Assembly (NCBI RefSeq): GCF_002086455.1
Contig: NZ_MVHC01000016.1
Span: 1-64,000 of the forward strand
Reading direction: 5' to 3'
DNA from: Mycolicibacter algericus DSM 45454
GTDB lineage: Bacteria; Actinomycetota; Actinomycetes; Mycobacteriales; Mycobacteriaceae
DNA: 64,000 nt
The notes under the pieces: model-generated
Databases searched by the model: none
Seen by the model: only the letters and a program-made list of their open reading frames with translations
What the model was told of the DNA's origin: nothing
Program-made: the position numbers and the translations under genes
In this document: positions 1 through 14,992 of the stretch, piece after piece
Position numbering within the stretch: position 1 is the first letter of the stretch
Layout of the letters: each line of letters opens with the position of its first letter

Positions 1-196
1 TTCCGGGAGCGCAACCTGCACACTGAGGATTCACTGGAGGGCCCTGCGGGTAACCGGGCGGTGGGGGAGGATAGCCATCGAAACCCGACGGGTTGGCCCA
101 GCCGCCCTGCTCGGGCCCGGGCGCACCCGCCTCGGGCCAGGGTTGGTCGGCATTGGGTCGTGGATTCTCGCCAGAATCCCCGCCGGGAGCTGTCAT
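1..196 (-). CDS. Proline-rich N-terminus of a putative membrane protein (Rv1233c-like), truncated by the window edge
   Basis: Reading leftward from an ATG at 196, an open frame runs off the window edge. About 65 residues are visible, beginning MTAPGGDSGENP and rich in Pro, Gly and Gln, with a GYPPPPPGYP stretch. Proline-rich cytoplasmic leaders like this precede the membrane segments of many mycobacterial RDD/DUF-type membrane proteins. In M. tuberculosis the gene at this place, divergent from the Rv1234 homologue, is Rv1233c. No membrane segment is visible because the gene is cut, so the family is inferred from position and composition only. The start is about 95 bases from the divergent gene at 292, leaving room for both promoters. 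Confidence 0.6.
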   Translation of the reverse strand, partial: MTAPGGDSGENPRPNADQPWPEAGAPGPEQGGWANPSGFDGYPPPPPGYPQGPPVNPQCAGCAPG

Positions 197-291
197 GCTG
201 TTCAACCTAGCGGATGCGTCGGGTGCCAGATCCGCGCGGAGTGCCGGTCCGCCACCCCGGAAGTATCCCGGAACAAGGAGAGAGAAGCCCC

Positions 292-2305
<2,014 letters not shown>

Positions 2306-2315
2306 GCGGTGCGCT

Positions 2316-3197
2316 ATGACGTCTCGCGCCGACGAGCGGTCGCAGCGGCGGCTGGCGTTGCTGCTCATCGCCCCGGCGGTGGTGCTGATGCTGGCCGTGA
2401 CGGCCTATCCGATCGGGTATGCGATCTGGCTGAGCCTGCTGCGCTACAACCTGGCCACCCCCGACGACACCGCCTTCGTCGGCCTGGCCAACTACCAGAC
2501 CACGCTGACCGACTCCTACTGGTGGACGGCGTTCGCGGTGACGCTGGGCATCACCGTCGTCTCGGTGGCCATCGAATTCGTGCTGGGTCTTGCGCTGGCA
2601 CTGGTGATGCACCGCAGCCTGTTCGCAAAAGGCATGGTGCGCACCGCGGTACTGGTGCCCTACGGCATCGTCACGGTGGCCGCCGCCTACAGCTGGTATT
2701 ACGCCTGGACACCGGGCACCGGCTATCTGGCGAATCTACTGCCCGCCGGTAGTGCGCCGCTGACCCAGCAGCTGCCGTCGCTGGGGATCGTGATCCTCGC
2801 CGAGGTGTGGAAGACGACCCCGTTCATGGCGCTGCTGCTGCTGGCCGGGCTGGCGCTGGTGCCCGAGGATCTGCTCAAGGCGGCACAGGTTGACGGCGCC
2901 GGCGCCTGGCGGCGTCTGGTCAGCGTCATCCTGCCGATGATGAAACCGGCCATCCTGGTGGCGTTGTTGTTCCGCACGCTCGACGCGTTCCGGATCTTCG
3001 ACAACATCTACGTGCTCACCAACGGGTCCAACAACACCGGCTCGGTGTCGATCCTGGGCTACGACAACCTGTTCAAGGGCTTCAACGTCGGCCTGGGCTC
3101 GGCGATCTCGGTGCTGATCTTCGTCTGCGTGGCGCTGATCGCGGTGCTGTTCGTCAAGGTGTTCGGTGCCGCGGCGCCGGGATCGGAACAGAAATGA
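2316..3197 (+). CDS. sugA: Trehalose ABC importer, permease SugA
   Basis: A 293-residue MalF-type inner-membrane permease with about six predicted helices. The first is near residues 15-35 and the conserved EAA loop for the ATPase is visible as [23 protein letters not shown] (residues about 190-212). It forms the heterodimeric channel with SugB and imports trehalose delivered by LpqY. The start is ATG 2316, 10 bases after lpqY, and the stop overlaps the sugB start by four bases (ATGA), so translation is probably coupled. Length and position match M. tuberculosis SugA. Confidence 0.96.
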   Translation: MTSRADERSQRRLALLLIAPAVVLMLAVTAYPIGYAIWLSLLRYNLATPDDTAFVGLANYQTTLTDSYWWTAFAVTLGITVVSVAIEFVLGLALALVMHRSLFAKGMVRTAVLVPYGIVTVAAAYSWYYAWTPGTGYLANLLPAGSAPLTQQLPSLGIVILAEVWKTTPFMALLLLAGLALVPEDLLKAAQVDGAGAWRRLVSVILPMMKPAILVALLFRTLDAFRIFDNIYVLTNGSNNTGSVSILGYDNLFKGFNVGLGSAISVLIFVCVALIAVLFVKVFGAAAPGSEQK

Positions 3198-4021
3198 CCG
3201 ACGTTCGACGCCGCGCGGCATGGCTGATCATCGATCTGGCCGTAGTGGTCTACGCGCTGGTGCCGGTGCTGTGGATCTTCTCGCTGTCGCTCAAGCCGAC
3301 GTCAACGGTGAAGGACGGCAAGCTGATCCCGTCGTCGGTAACCCTCGACAACTACCGCGGCATCTTTGCCGGCGATGTGTTCGGGTCGGCGCTGATCAAC
3401 TCGGTCGGCATCGGCCTGATCACCACCGTCATCGCGGTGGTGATCGGTGCGATGGCCGCCTACGCGGTGGCCCGGCTGGACTTCCCCGGCAAGCGGCTGC
3501 TGGTCGGGGCGGCGCTGCTCATCGCGATGTTCCCCCAGATATCGCTGGTGACACCGATTTTCAACATCGAACGGGCTATCGGGCTGTTCGACACCTGGCC
3601 GGGACTGATCATCCCCTACATCACCTTCGCGCTGCCGCTGGCGATCTACACGCTCTCGGCGTTCTTCGCCGAGATCCCGTGGGACCTGGAGAAGGCCGCC
3701 AAGATGGACGGCGCCACCCCGGGCCAGGCGTTCCGCAAGGTGATCGCGCCGCTGGCGGCGCCGGGAATCGTCACCGCGGCGATCCTGGTGTTCATCTTCG
3801 CCTGGAACGACCTGCTGTTGGCGTTGTCGCTGACGGCGACCAAGGCGTCGATCACCGCGCCGGTGGCCATCGCCAACTTCACCGGCAGTTCGCAATTCGA
3901 GGAGCCGACCGGCTCGATCGCCGCCGGCGCGATGGTGATCACGGTGCCGATCATCGTCTTTGTTCTAATCTTCCAACGACGGATCGTGGCGGGACTGACC
4001 TCCGGCGCGGTGAAGGGATAG
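3194..4021 (+). CDS. sugB: Trehalose ABC importer, permease SugB
   Basis: A 275-residue MalG-type permease with about six membrane helices, the first at residues 11-32 ([18 protein letters not shown]). The EAA motif that docks the ATPase is visible as [26 protein letters not shown] near residues 165-190. It pairs with SugA. The ATG start overlaps the sugA stop and only four bases separate its stop from sugC, so the operon is tightly packed. No irregularity was seen. Confidence 0.96.
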   Translation: MTDVRRRAAWLIIDLAVVVYALVPVLWIFSLSLKPTSTVKDGKLIPSSVTLDNYRGIFAGDVFGSALINSVGIGLITTVIAVVIGAMAAYAVARLDFPGKRLLVGAALLIAMFPQISLVTPIFNIERAIGLFDTWPGLIIPYITFALPLAIYTLSAFFAEIPWDLEKAAKMDGATPGQAFRKVIAPLAAPGIVTAAILVFIFAWNDLLLALSLTATKASITAPVAIANFTGSSQFEEPTGSIAAGAMVITVPIIVFVLIFQRRIVAGLTSGAVKG

Positions 4022-4025
4022 GCCG

Positions 4026-5168
4026 ATGGCAGAGATCGAACTCCTCCACATCACCAAGAGCTACCCCGACGGCGCCGTGGCGGTCAAAGACCTGTCGCTG
4101 AGGATCGCCGACGGCGAGTTCATCATCCTGGTGGGACCGTCCGGCTGCGGAAAATCCACCACGCTGAACATGATCGCCGGCCTGGAGGAGATCAGCTCGG
4201 GGGAGTTGCGCATCGGTGGTGAGCGCGTCAACGAGCGCGCCCCCAAGGACCGCGACATCGCGATGGTGTTCCAGTCCTATGCCCTCTACCCGCACATGAC
4301 GGTGCGGGGCAACATCGCCTTTCCGCTGACCCTGGCCAAGATGAAGAAGCCGCAGATCGCCGAGAAGGTCGCCGAGGTCGCGAAAATCCTTGACCTGTCG
4401 GATTTTCTGGACCGCAAGCCGTCGCAGTTGTCCGGTGGGCAACGTCAGCGGGTCGCGATGGGACGGGCGATCGTGCGGCACCCCAAGGCGTTTCTGATGG
4501 ACGAGCCGCTGTCGAACCTGGACGCCAAGCTGCGGGTGCAGATGCGCAGTGAGATCGCCCGGCTGCAGCGCCGGCTGGGCACCACCACCGTCTACGTCAC
4601 CCACGATCAGACCGAGGCGATGACGCTCGGCGACCGGGTGGTGGTGATGCACGGCGGGATCGCCCAACAGATCGGCACCCCCGATGAGCTCTACGAGCGG
4701 CCCGCCAACCTGTTCGTCGCGGGTTTCGTCGGCTCGCCGGCGATGAACTTCTTCCCCGGCACGCTGACCTCGACCGGTGCGCGACTGCCGTTCGGTGAGG
4801 TCCCGCTGGGCGCGGCGGTCCGCGACACCATCGGGCGGCATCCCGGATCCCACAATGACGTCGTCATCGGCGTGCGGCCCGAACATCTCGGCGACGCCGG
4901 GTTGCTCGACGACGCCGAGCGTGCCCGGGCGGTGACCTTCTCCGCGCGCGTCGATCTGGTCGAATCGCTGGGCGCCGACAAGTACCTGTACTTCACCCCG
5001 AACGAAGCCGCCGGCACGTCGACCGAAAACGGCCTGGTGGCACGGGTTCCCGCCGCGTCGAAGGCCGCCGGCGGGCAGCCGATCGAGTTGGCCCTGGACG
5101 CGGCCAAGATGGTGGTGTTCGACGCCGCGTCCGGGGTGAACCTGACCGTCCCGCCGGCCCAACGGTGA
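4026..5168 (+). CDS. sugC: Trehalose ABC importer, ATPase SugC
   Basis: A 380-residue MalK-type ATPase. Walker A is GPSGCGKST (37-45), the Q-loop is [10 protein letters not shown] (81-90), the signature is LSGGQ (135-139), and Walker B is FLMDEP (156-161) followed by the D-loop and the switch His in [10 protein letters not shown]. The C-terminal ~130 residues form the OB-fold regulatory domain seen in MalK-like proteins ([11 protein letters not shown]). It powers trehalose uptake through SugA-SugB. Its last four bases overlap the GTG start of the SUFU-domain gene, so that gene is likely translationally coupled to the transporter. Confidence 0.97.
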   Translation: MAEIELLHITKSYPDGAVAVKDLSLRIADGEFIILVGPSGCGKSTTLNMIAGLEEISSGELRIGGERVNERAPKDRDIAMVFQSYALYPHMTVRGNIAFPLTLAKMKKPQIAEKVAEVAKILDLSDFLDRKPSQLSGGQRQRVAMGRAIVRHPKAFLMDEPLSNLDAKLRVQMRSEIARLQRRLGTTTVYVTHDQTEAMTLGDRVVVMHGGIAQQIGTPDELYERPANLFVAGFVGSPAMNFFPGTLTSTGARLPFGEVPLGAAVRDTIGRHPGSHNDVVIGVRPEHLGDAGLLDDAERARAVTFSARVDLVESLGADKYLYFTPNEAAGTSTENGLVARVPAASKAAGGQPIELALDAAKMVVFDAASGVNLTVPPAQR

Positions 5169-5773
5169 GCGACGACCTGGACCGGGTGCGGGCGCACCTG
5201 AAAGCGCACTACGCGGCCGCGGGCATCGCGTCGGAGCCCGGCGCCGCGCGGGTGACGTTCCTGGGCGTCGAGCCCATCGAGGTGCTGCGGTTCGGGCCCG
5301 GGCCCGACCGGATGGTGCATTACGTCTCGGTGGGCTGTTCGCGGCACCCGATGGGCGACCCCGGTCAGGTGTTGGCCGACCCGGTGCACGGTCCGCGTGC
5401 CGAGGTCGTGCTGCGGCTGCGGATCTCGGGTTCTGATGCCGGGCTGGCGCGCAGCCTGGCGATGGTGGCCGCCGCGCCGGTGGTGGAGGGCGTGGTGCTG
5501 GCGGCGGATGCGCTGATGGACCTGGGCGGCCCGCTGTGGACCCGGCAGTCGGGCGGCGTGCCGTTCACCGCGATGCTGCTGGGCGACAGTGACATCGCCG
5601 AGTTGGCGCTGGCGGCACCGCGCGAGCCGGTGCGGTTCTTGTCGGCCATCCCGATCACCGCGACCGAGGCGGCCTGGGTGCGGCTCAAGGGCGCCGACGC
5701 GATGCGCGAGGCCTGGCGCGCCGACGGGGTGGATGTGCTCGATCCGGACCGCCCCGCCTCCCAGCCGCGCTGA
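5165..5773 (+). CDS. SUFU (suppressor of fused-like) domain protein at the end of the sugABC operon
   Basis: A 202-residue soluble protein. The central part ([33 protein letters not shown]) and the C-terminal [21 protein letters not shown] block resemble the bacterial SUFU-like family, whose members often end with an 'L.PIT..E..W...G' segment. The GTG start at 5165 overlaps the sugC stop (GTGA). The downstream hairpin at 5797-5852 ends the operon. Bacterial SUFU proteins have no firm general function; some are immunity proteins of contact-dependent toxins. No toxin gene is visible nearby. The family assignment comes from motif recall, not a profile search. Confidence 0.7.
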   Translation: MSDDLDRVRAHLKAHYAAAGIASEPGAARVTFLGVEPIEVLRFGPGPDRMVHYVSVGCSRHPMGDPGQVLADPVHGPRAEVVLRLRISGSDAGLARSLAMVAAAPVVEGVVLAADALMDLGGPLWTRQSGGVPFTAMLLGDSDIAELALAAPREPVRFLSAIPITATEAAWVRLKGADAMREAWRADGVDVLDPDRPASQPR

Positions 5774-5796
5774 TTAACTGCGCGGGTTAACTGCGC

Positions 5797-5852
5797 GAGC
5801 AGACGCGAAAGCCCCCTCTCGCGGGGCAATTTAGGGGCTTTCATGTCTGCTC
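5797..5852. terminator. Bidirectional hairpin terminator between the sug operon and corA
   Basis: GAGCAGAC (5797-5804) pairs with GTCTGCTC (5845-5852), and inside it GAAAGCCCC (5807-5815) pairs with GGGGCTTTC (5834-5842). Only a two-base mismatch separates the stems, and the loop is 18 bases. This lies between the stops of the convergent SUFU and corA genes, so it can serve both strands. There is no clear U-tract, as is usual for mycobacterial terminators. Confidence 0.8.
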
Positions 5853-5874
5853 GGCGATAGAAGCGTCGCGCTGA

Positions 5875-6909
5875 TCAGAGCCAGCCGTTGCGGCGGAACG
5901 CGCGATAGAGCACCGTGCTGATGCCGGCCATGCCCAGCAGCACCGTCGGGTAACTGAACGTCCAGTGCAACGCGGGCATGTGATCGAAGTTCATTCCGTA
6001 GATGCCGGCGATCATGGTGGGCACCGCGATGATGCCGGCCCACGCCGACATCTTGCGCATGTCGGTGTTCTGCTGCATCCCCACCCGCGCCAGCGCCGCC
6101 TGTACCAGCGAACTCAGCATCTCGTCGTAGCTGGCGATCTGTTCGGCGGCGCGGGTCTGGTGGTCGGCGACGTCACGAAGGTAACGCCGCACCTCTTTGG
6201 AGATCAGATCCTTGTAGTCGGTCTGCATCCGCTGAAACGGAATCGACAACGGTGCCACCGCGCGCCGCAGTTCGACGACTTCGCGTTTGATCTGGTAGAT
6301 CGGCTCGACGTCAGTGCGGGTGCCCGGAGCGAACGCCACCTCTTCGATGGCGTCGATGTCGGTCTCCATCAGGTTGGTCACCTCGACGTAGCGGTCGACG
6401 ACATAGTCGGCGATGGCATGCATCACCGCGTACGGTCCCAGCCGCAGGTGCTCGGGGTCGGCGTCCATCCGCTTGCGGACCTCCGACAGTCCGCTGTGTT
6501 CACCGTGCCGGACGGTGACGACGAAGTTCTTGCCGACGAAGATCATGATCTCGCCGGTCTCGACGATCTGTCGCGGCAGCCCCACCGATTCGTGCGGGAC
6601 GTAGTTGACGGTCTTGAGCACCAGGAACAGCGTCTCGTCGTAGCGCTCCAGCTTCGGCCGCTGGTGGGCGTGCACGGCGTCCTCGACGGTCAGTTCGTGC
6701 AGGTCGAACGTGGCCGCCACGGCCTGCATCTGGGACTCGTCGGGCTCGTGCAGGCCCACCCAGACGAACCCGTCCCGGCCGCTCGCCTCGATCTCGCGCA
6801 CCTTGGCCATCGCACCGGCGGGCGTGAAGTCGCCGGGAACCCGGTCACCTTCGTCGTAGACGCCGCAGTCGACCAGCACCCGCGGAACCGGGCCTCGCAA
6901 CGCCGTCAT
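5875..6909 (-). CDS. corA: CorA-family magnesium/cobalt transporter
   Basis: A 344-residue CorA channel. The large cytoplasmic funnel domain fills most of the protein. It ends in two helices, with the signature YGMNF just after the first transmembrane segment ([19 protein letters not shown]) and a basic tail (FRRNGWL). It would carry Mg2+ or Co2+ into the cell as a pentamer. I chose the ATG at 6909 because GGGAGGGAGGG lies just upstream; an in-frame ATG 11 codons earlier (6942) has none. It matches Rv1239c by position, directly downstream of and convergent to the sug operon. Confidence 0.93.
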   Translation of the reverse strand: MTALRGPVPRVLVDCGVYDEGDRVPGDFTPAGAMAKVREIEASGRDGFVWVGLHEPDESQMQAVAATFDLHELTVEDAVHAHQRPKLERYDETLFLVLKTVNYVPHESVGLPRQIVETGEIMIFVGKNFVVTVRHGEHSGLSEVRKRMDADPEHLRLGPYAVMHAIADYVVDRYVEVTNLMETDIDAIEEVAFAPGTRTDVEPIYQIKREVVELRRAVAPLSIPFQRMQTDYKDLISKEVRRYLRDVADHQTRAAEQIASYDEMLSSLVQAALARVGMQQNTDMRKMSAWAGIIAVPTMIAGIYGMNFDHMPALHWTFSYPTVLLGMAGISTVLYRAFRRNGWL

Positions 6910-7078
6910 GGCAGCCCTCCCTCCCGGCGCATACGCGGTCAAATGTTACGCGTCCGAACCCAAAGTGACCGGTCAGCGCGGTCGCCGCGGGGTCCGGAGT
7001 TTTCGGGGCCGCGCCGGTGCGCTAGTTTCGACCCGGACCAATCCAGACCAAGCCGAACCCGTTCGAGGAGCACTTGAC

Positions 7079-8068
7079 GTGAGCACAACCCCACTCAAGG
7101 TTGCCGTCACCGGCGCCGCCGGCCAGATCGGCTACAGCCTGCTTTTCCGCCTGGCCAGTGGCTCGCTGCTGGGCCCTGATCGGCCGATCGAACTGCGGCT
7201 GCTGGAGATCGAGCCCGCGCTCAAGGCACTCGAGGGTGTGGTGATGGAGCTCGACGACTGTGCCTTCCCGCTGCTGTCGGGCGTGCAGATCGGCTCGGAT
7301 GCCAACAAGATCTTCGACGGCGCCAACCTGGCGCTGCTGGTCGGCGCCCGCCCGCGTGGGCCGGGCATGGAGCGCAGCGACCTGCTCGAGGCCAACGGTG
7401 CGATCTTCACCGCGCAGGGCAAGGCGCTCAACGCGGTCGCGGCATCCGACATCCGGGTGGGTGTCACCGGCAACCCGGCCAACACCAACGCGCTGATCGC
7501 GATGACCAACGCCCCCGACATCCCCAAGGAGCGGTTCTCCGCGCTGACCCGCCTGGACCACAACCGGGCGATCTCGCAGCTGGCGGCCAAGACCGGCGCC
7601 AAGGTCACCGACGTCAAGAAGATGACGATCTGGGGCAACCACTCGGCCAGCCAGTACCCGGACCTGTTTCACGCCGAGGTCGGCGGTCGTAACGCGGCCG
7701 AGGTCGTGGGCGACCAGGCCTGGATCGAGAACGACTTCATCCCCACCGTCGCCAAGCGCGGCGCGGCGATCATCGACGCCCGCGGCGCCTCGTCGGCCGC
7801 CTCGGCGGCTTCGGCCACCGTCGACGCCGCCCGGGACTGGCTGCTGGGCAGCCCGGACGGCGACTGGGTGTCGATGGCGGTGGTCTCCGACGGCTCCTAC
7901 GGGGTGCCCGAGGGCCTGATCTCGTCGTTCCCGGTCACCACCTCCGGCGGCGACTGGAGCATCGTGGGCGGCCTGGAGATCGACGACTTCTCCCGCGGCC
8001 GGATCGACGCCTCCACCGCTGAGCTGGCCGAAGAGCGCGAGGCCGTCAAGGGACTGGGCCTGATCTGA
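7079..8068 (+). CDS. mdh: Malate dehydrogenase
   Basis: A 329-residue NAD-dependent malate dehydrogenase that interconverts malate and oxaloacetate in the TCA cycle. The N-terminal Rossmann motif is GAAGQIGY (residues about 12-19). The substrate-binding arginines lie in [15 protein letters not shown], the catalytic aspartate in [10 protein letters not shown], and the catalytic histidine in [12 protein letters not shown]. The length equals that of M. tuberculosis Mdh. The start is GTG 7079, with GAGGAG at 7065-7070. The next gene, 70 bases on, is a malic enzyme, so two malate-consuming enzymes sit side by side. Confidence 0.97.
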   Translation: MSTTPLKVAVTGAAGQIGYSLLFRLASGSLLGPDRPIELRLLEIEPALKALEGVVMELDDCAFPLLSGVQIGSDANKIFDGANLALLVGARPRGPGMERSDLLEANGAIFTAQGKALNAVAASDIRVGVTGNPANTNALIAMTNAPDIPKERFSALTRLDHNRAISQLAAKTGAKVTDVKKMTIWGNHSASQYPDLFHAEVGGRNAAEVVGDQAWIENDFIPTVAKRGAAIIDARGASSAASAASATVDAARDWLLGSPDGDWVSMAVVSDGSYGVPEGLISSFPVTTSGGDWSIVGGLEIDDFSRGRIDASTAELAEEREAVKGLGLI

Positions 8069-8138
8069 GCGCGGCCGGCGCCCACCGGCGCTGGCCGTTG
8101 CCGATCGAGATGCGCCAGCGCAGTACCCTGGACTATCG

Positions 8139-9326
8139 ATGCCTGAGAACCTTGCGAACACGGTGGACAACTCGCCGATTGTCATTGGAGACGAAGAGAT
8201 CTTCGAAGCCCACATGGGCGGGAAGATCTCCGTCGACCTGAAGGCCCCGCTGGACAGCCAGCGCGCGCTGTCGATCGCCTACACGCCCGGGGTGGCACAG
8301 GTCAGCCGCGCCATCGCCGCGGACCACACCCTGGCCGCCCGCTACACCTGGGCGCACCGGCTGGTGGCGGTGGTCAGCGACGGCACCTCGGTGCTCGGGC
8401 TGGGTGACCTCGGTCCGTCGGCGTCGCTGCCGGTGATGGAGGGCAAGGCCGCGCTGTTCAAGACCTTCGCCGGCCTGGACTCCATTCCCATCGTGTTGGA
8501 CACCAAGGACCCCGACGAGATCGTCGAGACGCTGGTGCGGCTGCGTCCGTCGTTCGGGGCGGTCAACCTGGAGGACATCTCCGCGCCGCGCTGCTTCGAG
8601 ATCGAGCGCCGCGTGATCGAGGCGCTGGACTGCCCGGTGATGCACGACGATCAGCACGGCACCGCGATCGTGGCGCTGGCGGCGCTGATGGGTGCGGCCA
8701 AGGTGCTCGGGCGCGACATCTCGTCGCTGCGGGTGGTCGTCTCCGGTGCCGGCGCCGCGGGCGTGGCCTGCGCCAACATCCTGATGTCGGTGGGTATCTC
8801 GGAGATGATCGTGCTCGATTCGCAGGGCGTGCTGCATCCGGAACGTACCGACATGAACGACGTCAAGACCGAGCTGGCGCAGCGCACCAACCCCGGTGGC
8901 CGCACCGGTGGTCTGGCCGAGGCGCTGGTCGGTGCCGACGTGTTCCTGGGTGCCTCCGGAGGGGTGGTGCCCGAGGAGTTGATCGCGTCGATGAACCCGG
9001 GCGGGGTGGTGTTCGCACTGTCCAACCCCGACCCGGAGATCCACCCCGAGCTGGCCGCCAAGTATGCGGCGGTGGTGGCGACCGGCCGCAGCGATTTCCC
9101 CAACCAGATCAACAACGTGCTGGCCTTCCCCGGCGTGTTCCGCGGGGCGCTGGACGCCGGTGCCGAACGCATCACCGAAGAGATGAAATTGGCTGCCGCG
9201 GAGGCGATTTACTCCGTGGTCGCCGACGACCTGGCGCCGGAGCGGGTCGTGCCGAGCCCGCTGGACCCGCGTGTCGAACCGGCCGTTGCGGCAGCGGTCG
9301 CGGCGGCCGCCGGTTCGTCGTCCTGA
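8139..9326 (+). CDS. Short-form NAD(P)-dependent malic enzyme
   Basis: A 395-residue malic enzyme that oxidatively decarboxylates malate to pyruvate. The N-terminal malic domain carries LSIAYTPGVAQVSRAI (near residue 45-60), and VMHDDQHGTAIVALAAL holds the metal-binding Asp pair. The NAD(P) domain follows with VVVSGAGAAGVACANIL (about 200-216) and ends in FALSNPDPEIHPELA and FPNQINNVLAFPGVFRGALD. It lacks the C-terminal phosphotransacetylase-like domain of MaeB and is shorter than the M. tuberculosis Mez (Rv2332) type. At this locus M. tuberculosis has a vapBC pair instead. The ATG at 8139 has no clear ribosome site; TACCCT at 8124-8129 may be a -10 box. Confidence 0.93.
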   Translation: MPENLANTVDNSPIVIGDEEIFEAHMGGKISVDLKAPLDSQRALSIAYTPGVAQVSRAIAADHTLAARYTWAHRLVAVVSDGTSVLGLGDLGPSASLPVMEGKAALFKTFAGLDSIPIVLDTKDPDEIVETLVRLRPSFGAVNLEDISAPRCFEIERRVIEALDCPVMHDDQHGTAIVALAALMGAAKVLGRDISSLRVVVSGAGAAGVACANILMSVGISEMIVLDSQGVLHPERTDMNDVKTELAQRTNPGGRTGGLAEALVGADVFLGASGGVVPEELIASMNPGGVVFALSNPDPEIHPELAAKYAAVVATGRSDFPNQINNVLAFPGVFRGALDAGAERITEEMKLAAAEAIYSVVADDLAPERVVPSPLDPRVEPAVAAAVAAAAGSSS

Positions 9327-9333
9327 GCGCACG

Positions 9334-10194
9334 GTGCCGCGGCCGCCGAGACATCAGCTGCGCCGGTTGGCGCTGGCACTGATCACCGCCCTGCTGATCG
9401 CCGGGTGCGCTGATCGCCCGGGGCCGGCGCCGCTGGGCGTGGGAACCGCGCCCGACCCGCAATCGCAGGTTTTGGCGCAGCTGTACGCGAGCGCCCTGCG
9501 CGGTGCCGGAGCCGCGGTGCGCATCGAATCGGTGGCCGACCCGGTCGCGGCGCTGGACGCCGGGCAGTTGACCCTGGTTCCCGGTTTCACCGGCCGCCTG
9601 CTGGCGGTGTTCGCACCCGACTCCACGGCACGCTCCGACCGGCAGGTCTACTGGGCGTTGGCCGGTGCGCTGCCGGAGGGTCTTGCGCTCGGTGACTACG
9701 CCATGACCGCCGCCGACAAACCGGCGTTGGCCGTGACGAAGGCAACGGCCGACGCCTGGGGCGGAACCGAGCTGTCCGCGCTGGTGCGGCACTGCTCCGG
9801 GCTGGTCGTCGGCGCTGTCGCCGGGGTGCGGGCGCCGGCGGCGGTGGGACGGTGCACGCTGCCCAGATTGCGCGAATTCCCCGATAGCGCAGCGTTGTTC
9901 GCCGCACTGCGCGCCCGCCTGATCACCGCGGCATGGACCAGTACGGCCGACCCGGCGACACCGGACGACGTTGTGGTGCTGACCGATGGCCGGCCGACGT
10001 TGGTGCGCGCCGAGAATGTGGTGCCACTGTATCGGCGCAACGCGTTGACCGAATCCCAACTGCTGGCGATCAATCAGGTCGCCGGTGTGCTGGATACCGA
10101 AGCCCTGACCGACATGCGCCGGCGGGTGGCTCACGGCGCCGATCCGCAGTCGGTCGTGGATGCCTTCCTGGAGGAGCACCCGCTCGGGCGGTAG
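9334..10194 (+). CDS. lpqZ: Substrate-binding lipoprotein LpqZ (OpuAC-like)
   Basis: A 286-residue lipoprotein of the OpuAC / glycine-betaine-type binding protein family. A hydrophobic signal segment leads to the lipobox LLIAGC (Cys about 25 residues from the start). Conserved LpqZ blocks include TLVPGFTGRLLAVFAP, KPALAVTKATADAWGG and ENVVPLYRRNALTESQLLAINQVAG. I used GTG 9334, which places the signal peptide at the N-terminus; the frame stays open upstream into the malic enzyme gene. Only seven bases separate it from the malic enzyme stop. No cognate permease or ATPase is nearby, so the ligand cannot be inferred from context. Confidence 0.88.
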   Translation: MPRPPRHQLRRLALALITALLIAGCADRPGPAPLGVGTAPDPQSQVLAQLYASALRGAGAAVRIESVADPVAALDAGQLTLVPGFTGRLLAVFAPDSTARSDRQVYWALAGALPEGLALGDYAMTAADKPALAVTKATADAWGGTELSALVRHCSGLVVGAVAGVRAPAAVGRCTLPRLREFPDSAALFAALRARLITAAWTSTADPATPDDVVVLTDGRPTLVRAENVVPLYRRNALTESQLLAINQVAGVLDTEALTDMRRRVAHGADPQSVVDAFLEEHPLGR

Positions 10195-10204
10195 CGCCGC
10201 GAAA

Positions 10205-11029
10205 CTACCGGGGCCCGAACCGGGGGATGACGAACGAGAACAGCCGCTGGTAGCGCGAACCGGTGAGGCGCACGAGCAGGTCGAGCGCCCGCGCGTCGTT
10301 GCCGATGAGCACCCGGGCCCGGTTCTTGCTCACCCCGTCGAGGATCACCCGCGCGGCTTCTTCCGCACTGGTGGAGGCCAGCCGCCGGTCGAAGAAGTCG
10401 GCCATCGCCGCGTGGTCCACTCCTTCGACGGTGGTGGCGTTGCGGGCGATCGCGGTCTTGATGCCGCCGGGATGCACCGTGGTGACCTTGACCGGGTGCT
10501 TGGCGATCGCCATCTCCTGATGCAGCGCCTCGGTGAAGCCGCGGACCGCGAATTTGGCCGCGTTGTAGGCGGCCTGGCCGGGCATCGACAGCAGCCCGAA
10601 CAGGCTGGAGATGTTGATGACGTGGCCGTCGCCGGAGGCGATCAGGTGCGGCAAGAAGGCTTTGGTGCCGTTGACCACACCCCAGAAGTCGACGTCCATC
10701 ACCCGCTCGATGTCCTTGAACTCGCTGACCTCGACGTCGCCGCTGAACGCGATCCCGGCGTTGTTGTAGATCTGGTTGACCTTGCCGAAGTGGTCTTTGA
10801 CCTCGTCGGCGTAGCCGATGAACACCTCGCGCTCGGTGACGTCGAGCCGGTCGGCCTTGACCCGCACGCCCAGCGCGGTCAACCGTTGCTCGGTCTGCGC
10901 CAGGCCGTCGGTGTCGACATCGCTGATCGCCAACTGCGCGCCGGCGCGGGCCAGCTCGACGGCCAGCGCACGGCCGATCCCCGAGCCGGCGCCGGTGACG
11001 ACGGCGACTTTCCCGGCGAATCCCTGCAT
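10205..11029 (-). CDS. Short-chain dehydrogenase/reductase (Rv1245c homologue)
   Basis: A 274-residue classical SDR. The cofactor motif is TGAGSGIG (residues about 11-18), NNAG follows the fourth strand, and the catalytic set is Ser in INISS, with YNAAK giving the Tyr and Lys. An Asp in ISDVDTDGL at the end of the second strand favours NAD over NADP. The C-terminal part (FSFVIPRFG) is hydrophobic, as in mycobacterial SDRs that act on lipid substrates. ATG 11029 follows GGGGAGG. It is convergent with lpqZ, with 10 bases between the stops. The substrate is unknown. Confidence 0.9.
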   Translation of the reverse strand: MQGFAGKVAVVTGAGSGIGRALAVELARAGAQLAISDVDTDGLAQTEQRLTALGVRVKADRLDVTEREVFIGYADEVKDHFGKVNQIYNNAGIAFSGDVEVSEFKDIERVMDVDFWGVVNGTKAFLPHLIASGDGHVINISSLFGLLSMPGQAAYNAAKFAVRGFTEALHQEMAIAKHPVKVTTVHPGGIKTAIARNATTVEGVDHAAMADFFDRRLASTSAEEAARVILDGVSKNRARVLIGNDARALDLLVRLTGSRYQRLFSFVIPRFGPR

Positions 11030-11098
11030 GTGTCCTCCCCGCGGTCGATTGACCATCAGAGCCTATCCGGTACCGGCGGTACCGCCTTCAGTGCCCCG

Positions 11099-11159
11099 GC
11101 GAGGGTGCGGAGTTGTACGCGACACGCCGCGTTGCGACGTACAGACACGCCCACTCGCG
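11099..11159. repeat. Dispersed intergenic palindrome, copy 1
   Basis: An imperfect palindrome with GCGAGGGTGCG on the left arm and ACACGCCCACTCGCG on the right, around the core CGACACGCCG. The same layout recurs at 23667, 56356, 57055 and 61288. It lies between the SDR gene and the kgd stop. Confidence 0.75.
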
Positions 11160-11186
11160 GGGAAGGGGACGAGGTCAGCCGAACGC

Positions 11187-14873
<3,687 letters not shown>

Positions 14874-14910
14874 GACAGCTACTCGCCTCTATTCCTGTAT
14901 TCCCGATCGT

Positions 14911-14930
14911 CCGGTCGGGCGCCCGACCGG
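14911..14930. promoter_or_regulatory. Perfect 20-bp palindrome upstream of kgd
   Basis: CCGGTCGGGCGCCCGACCGG reads identically on both strands. It lies 38-57 bases before the kgd start on the minus strand, in the gap after the Rv1249c-like gene. It could be an operator, or a hairpin in the kgd leader or at the end of the upstream gene's transcript. No protein is known to bind it from this sequence. Confidence 0.5.
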
Positions 14931-14992
14931 CGCCCGCCTGCCTGCATAAAGGCTAGCCCCTTCGTGTTATTCCGCCACCGGTGTTCGATTGA

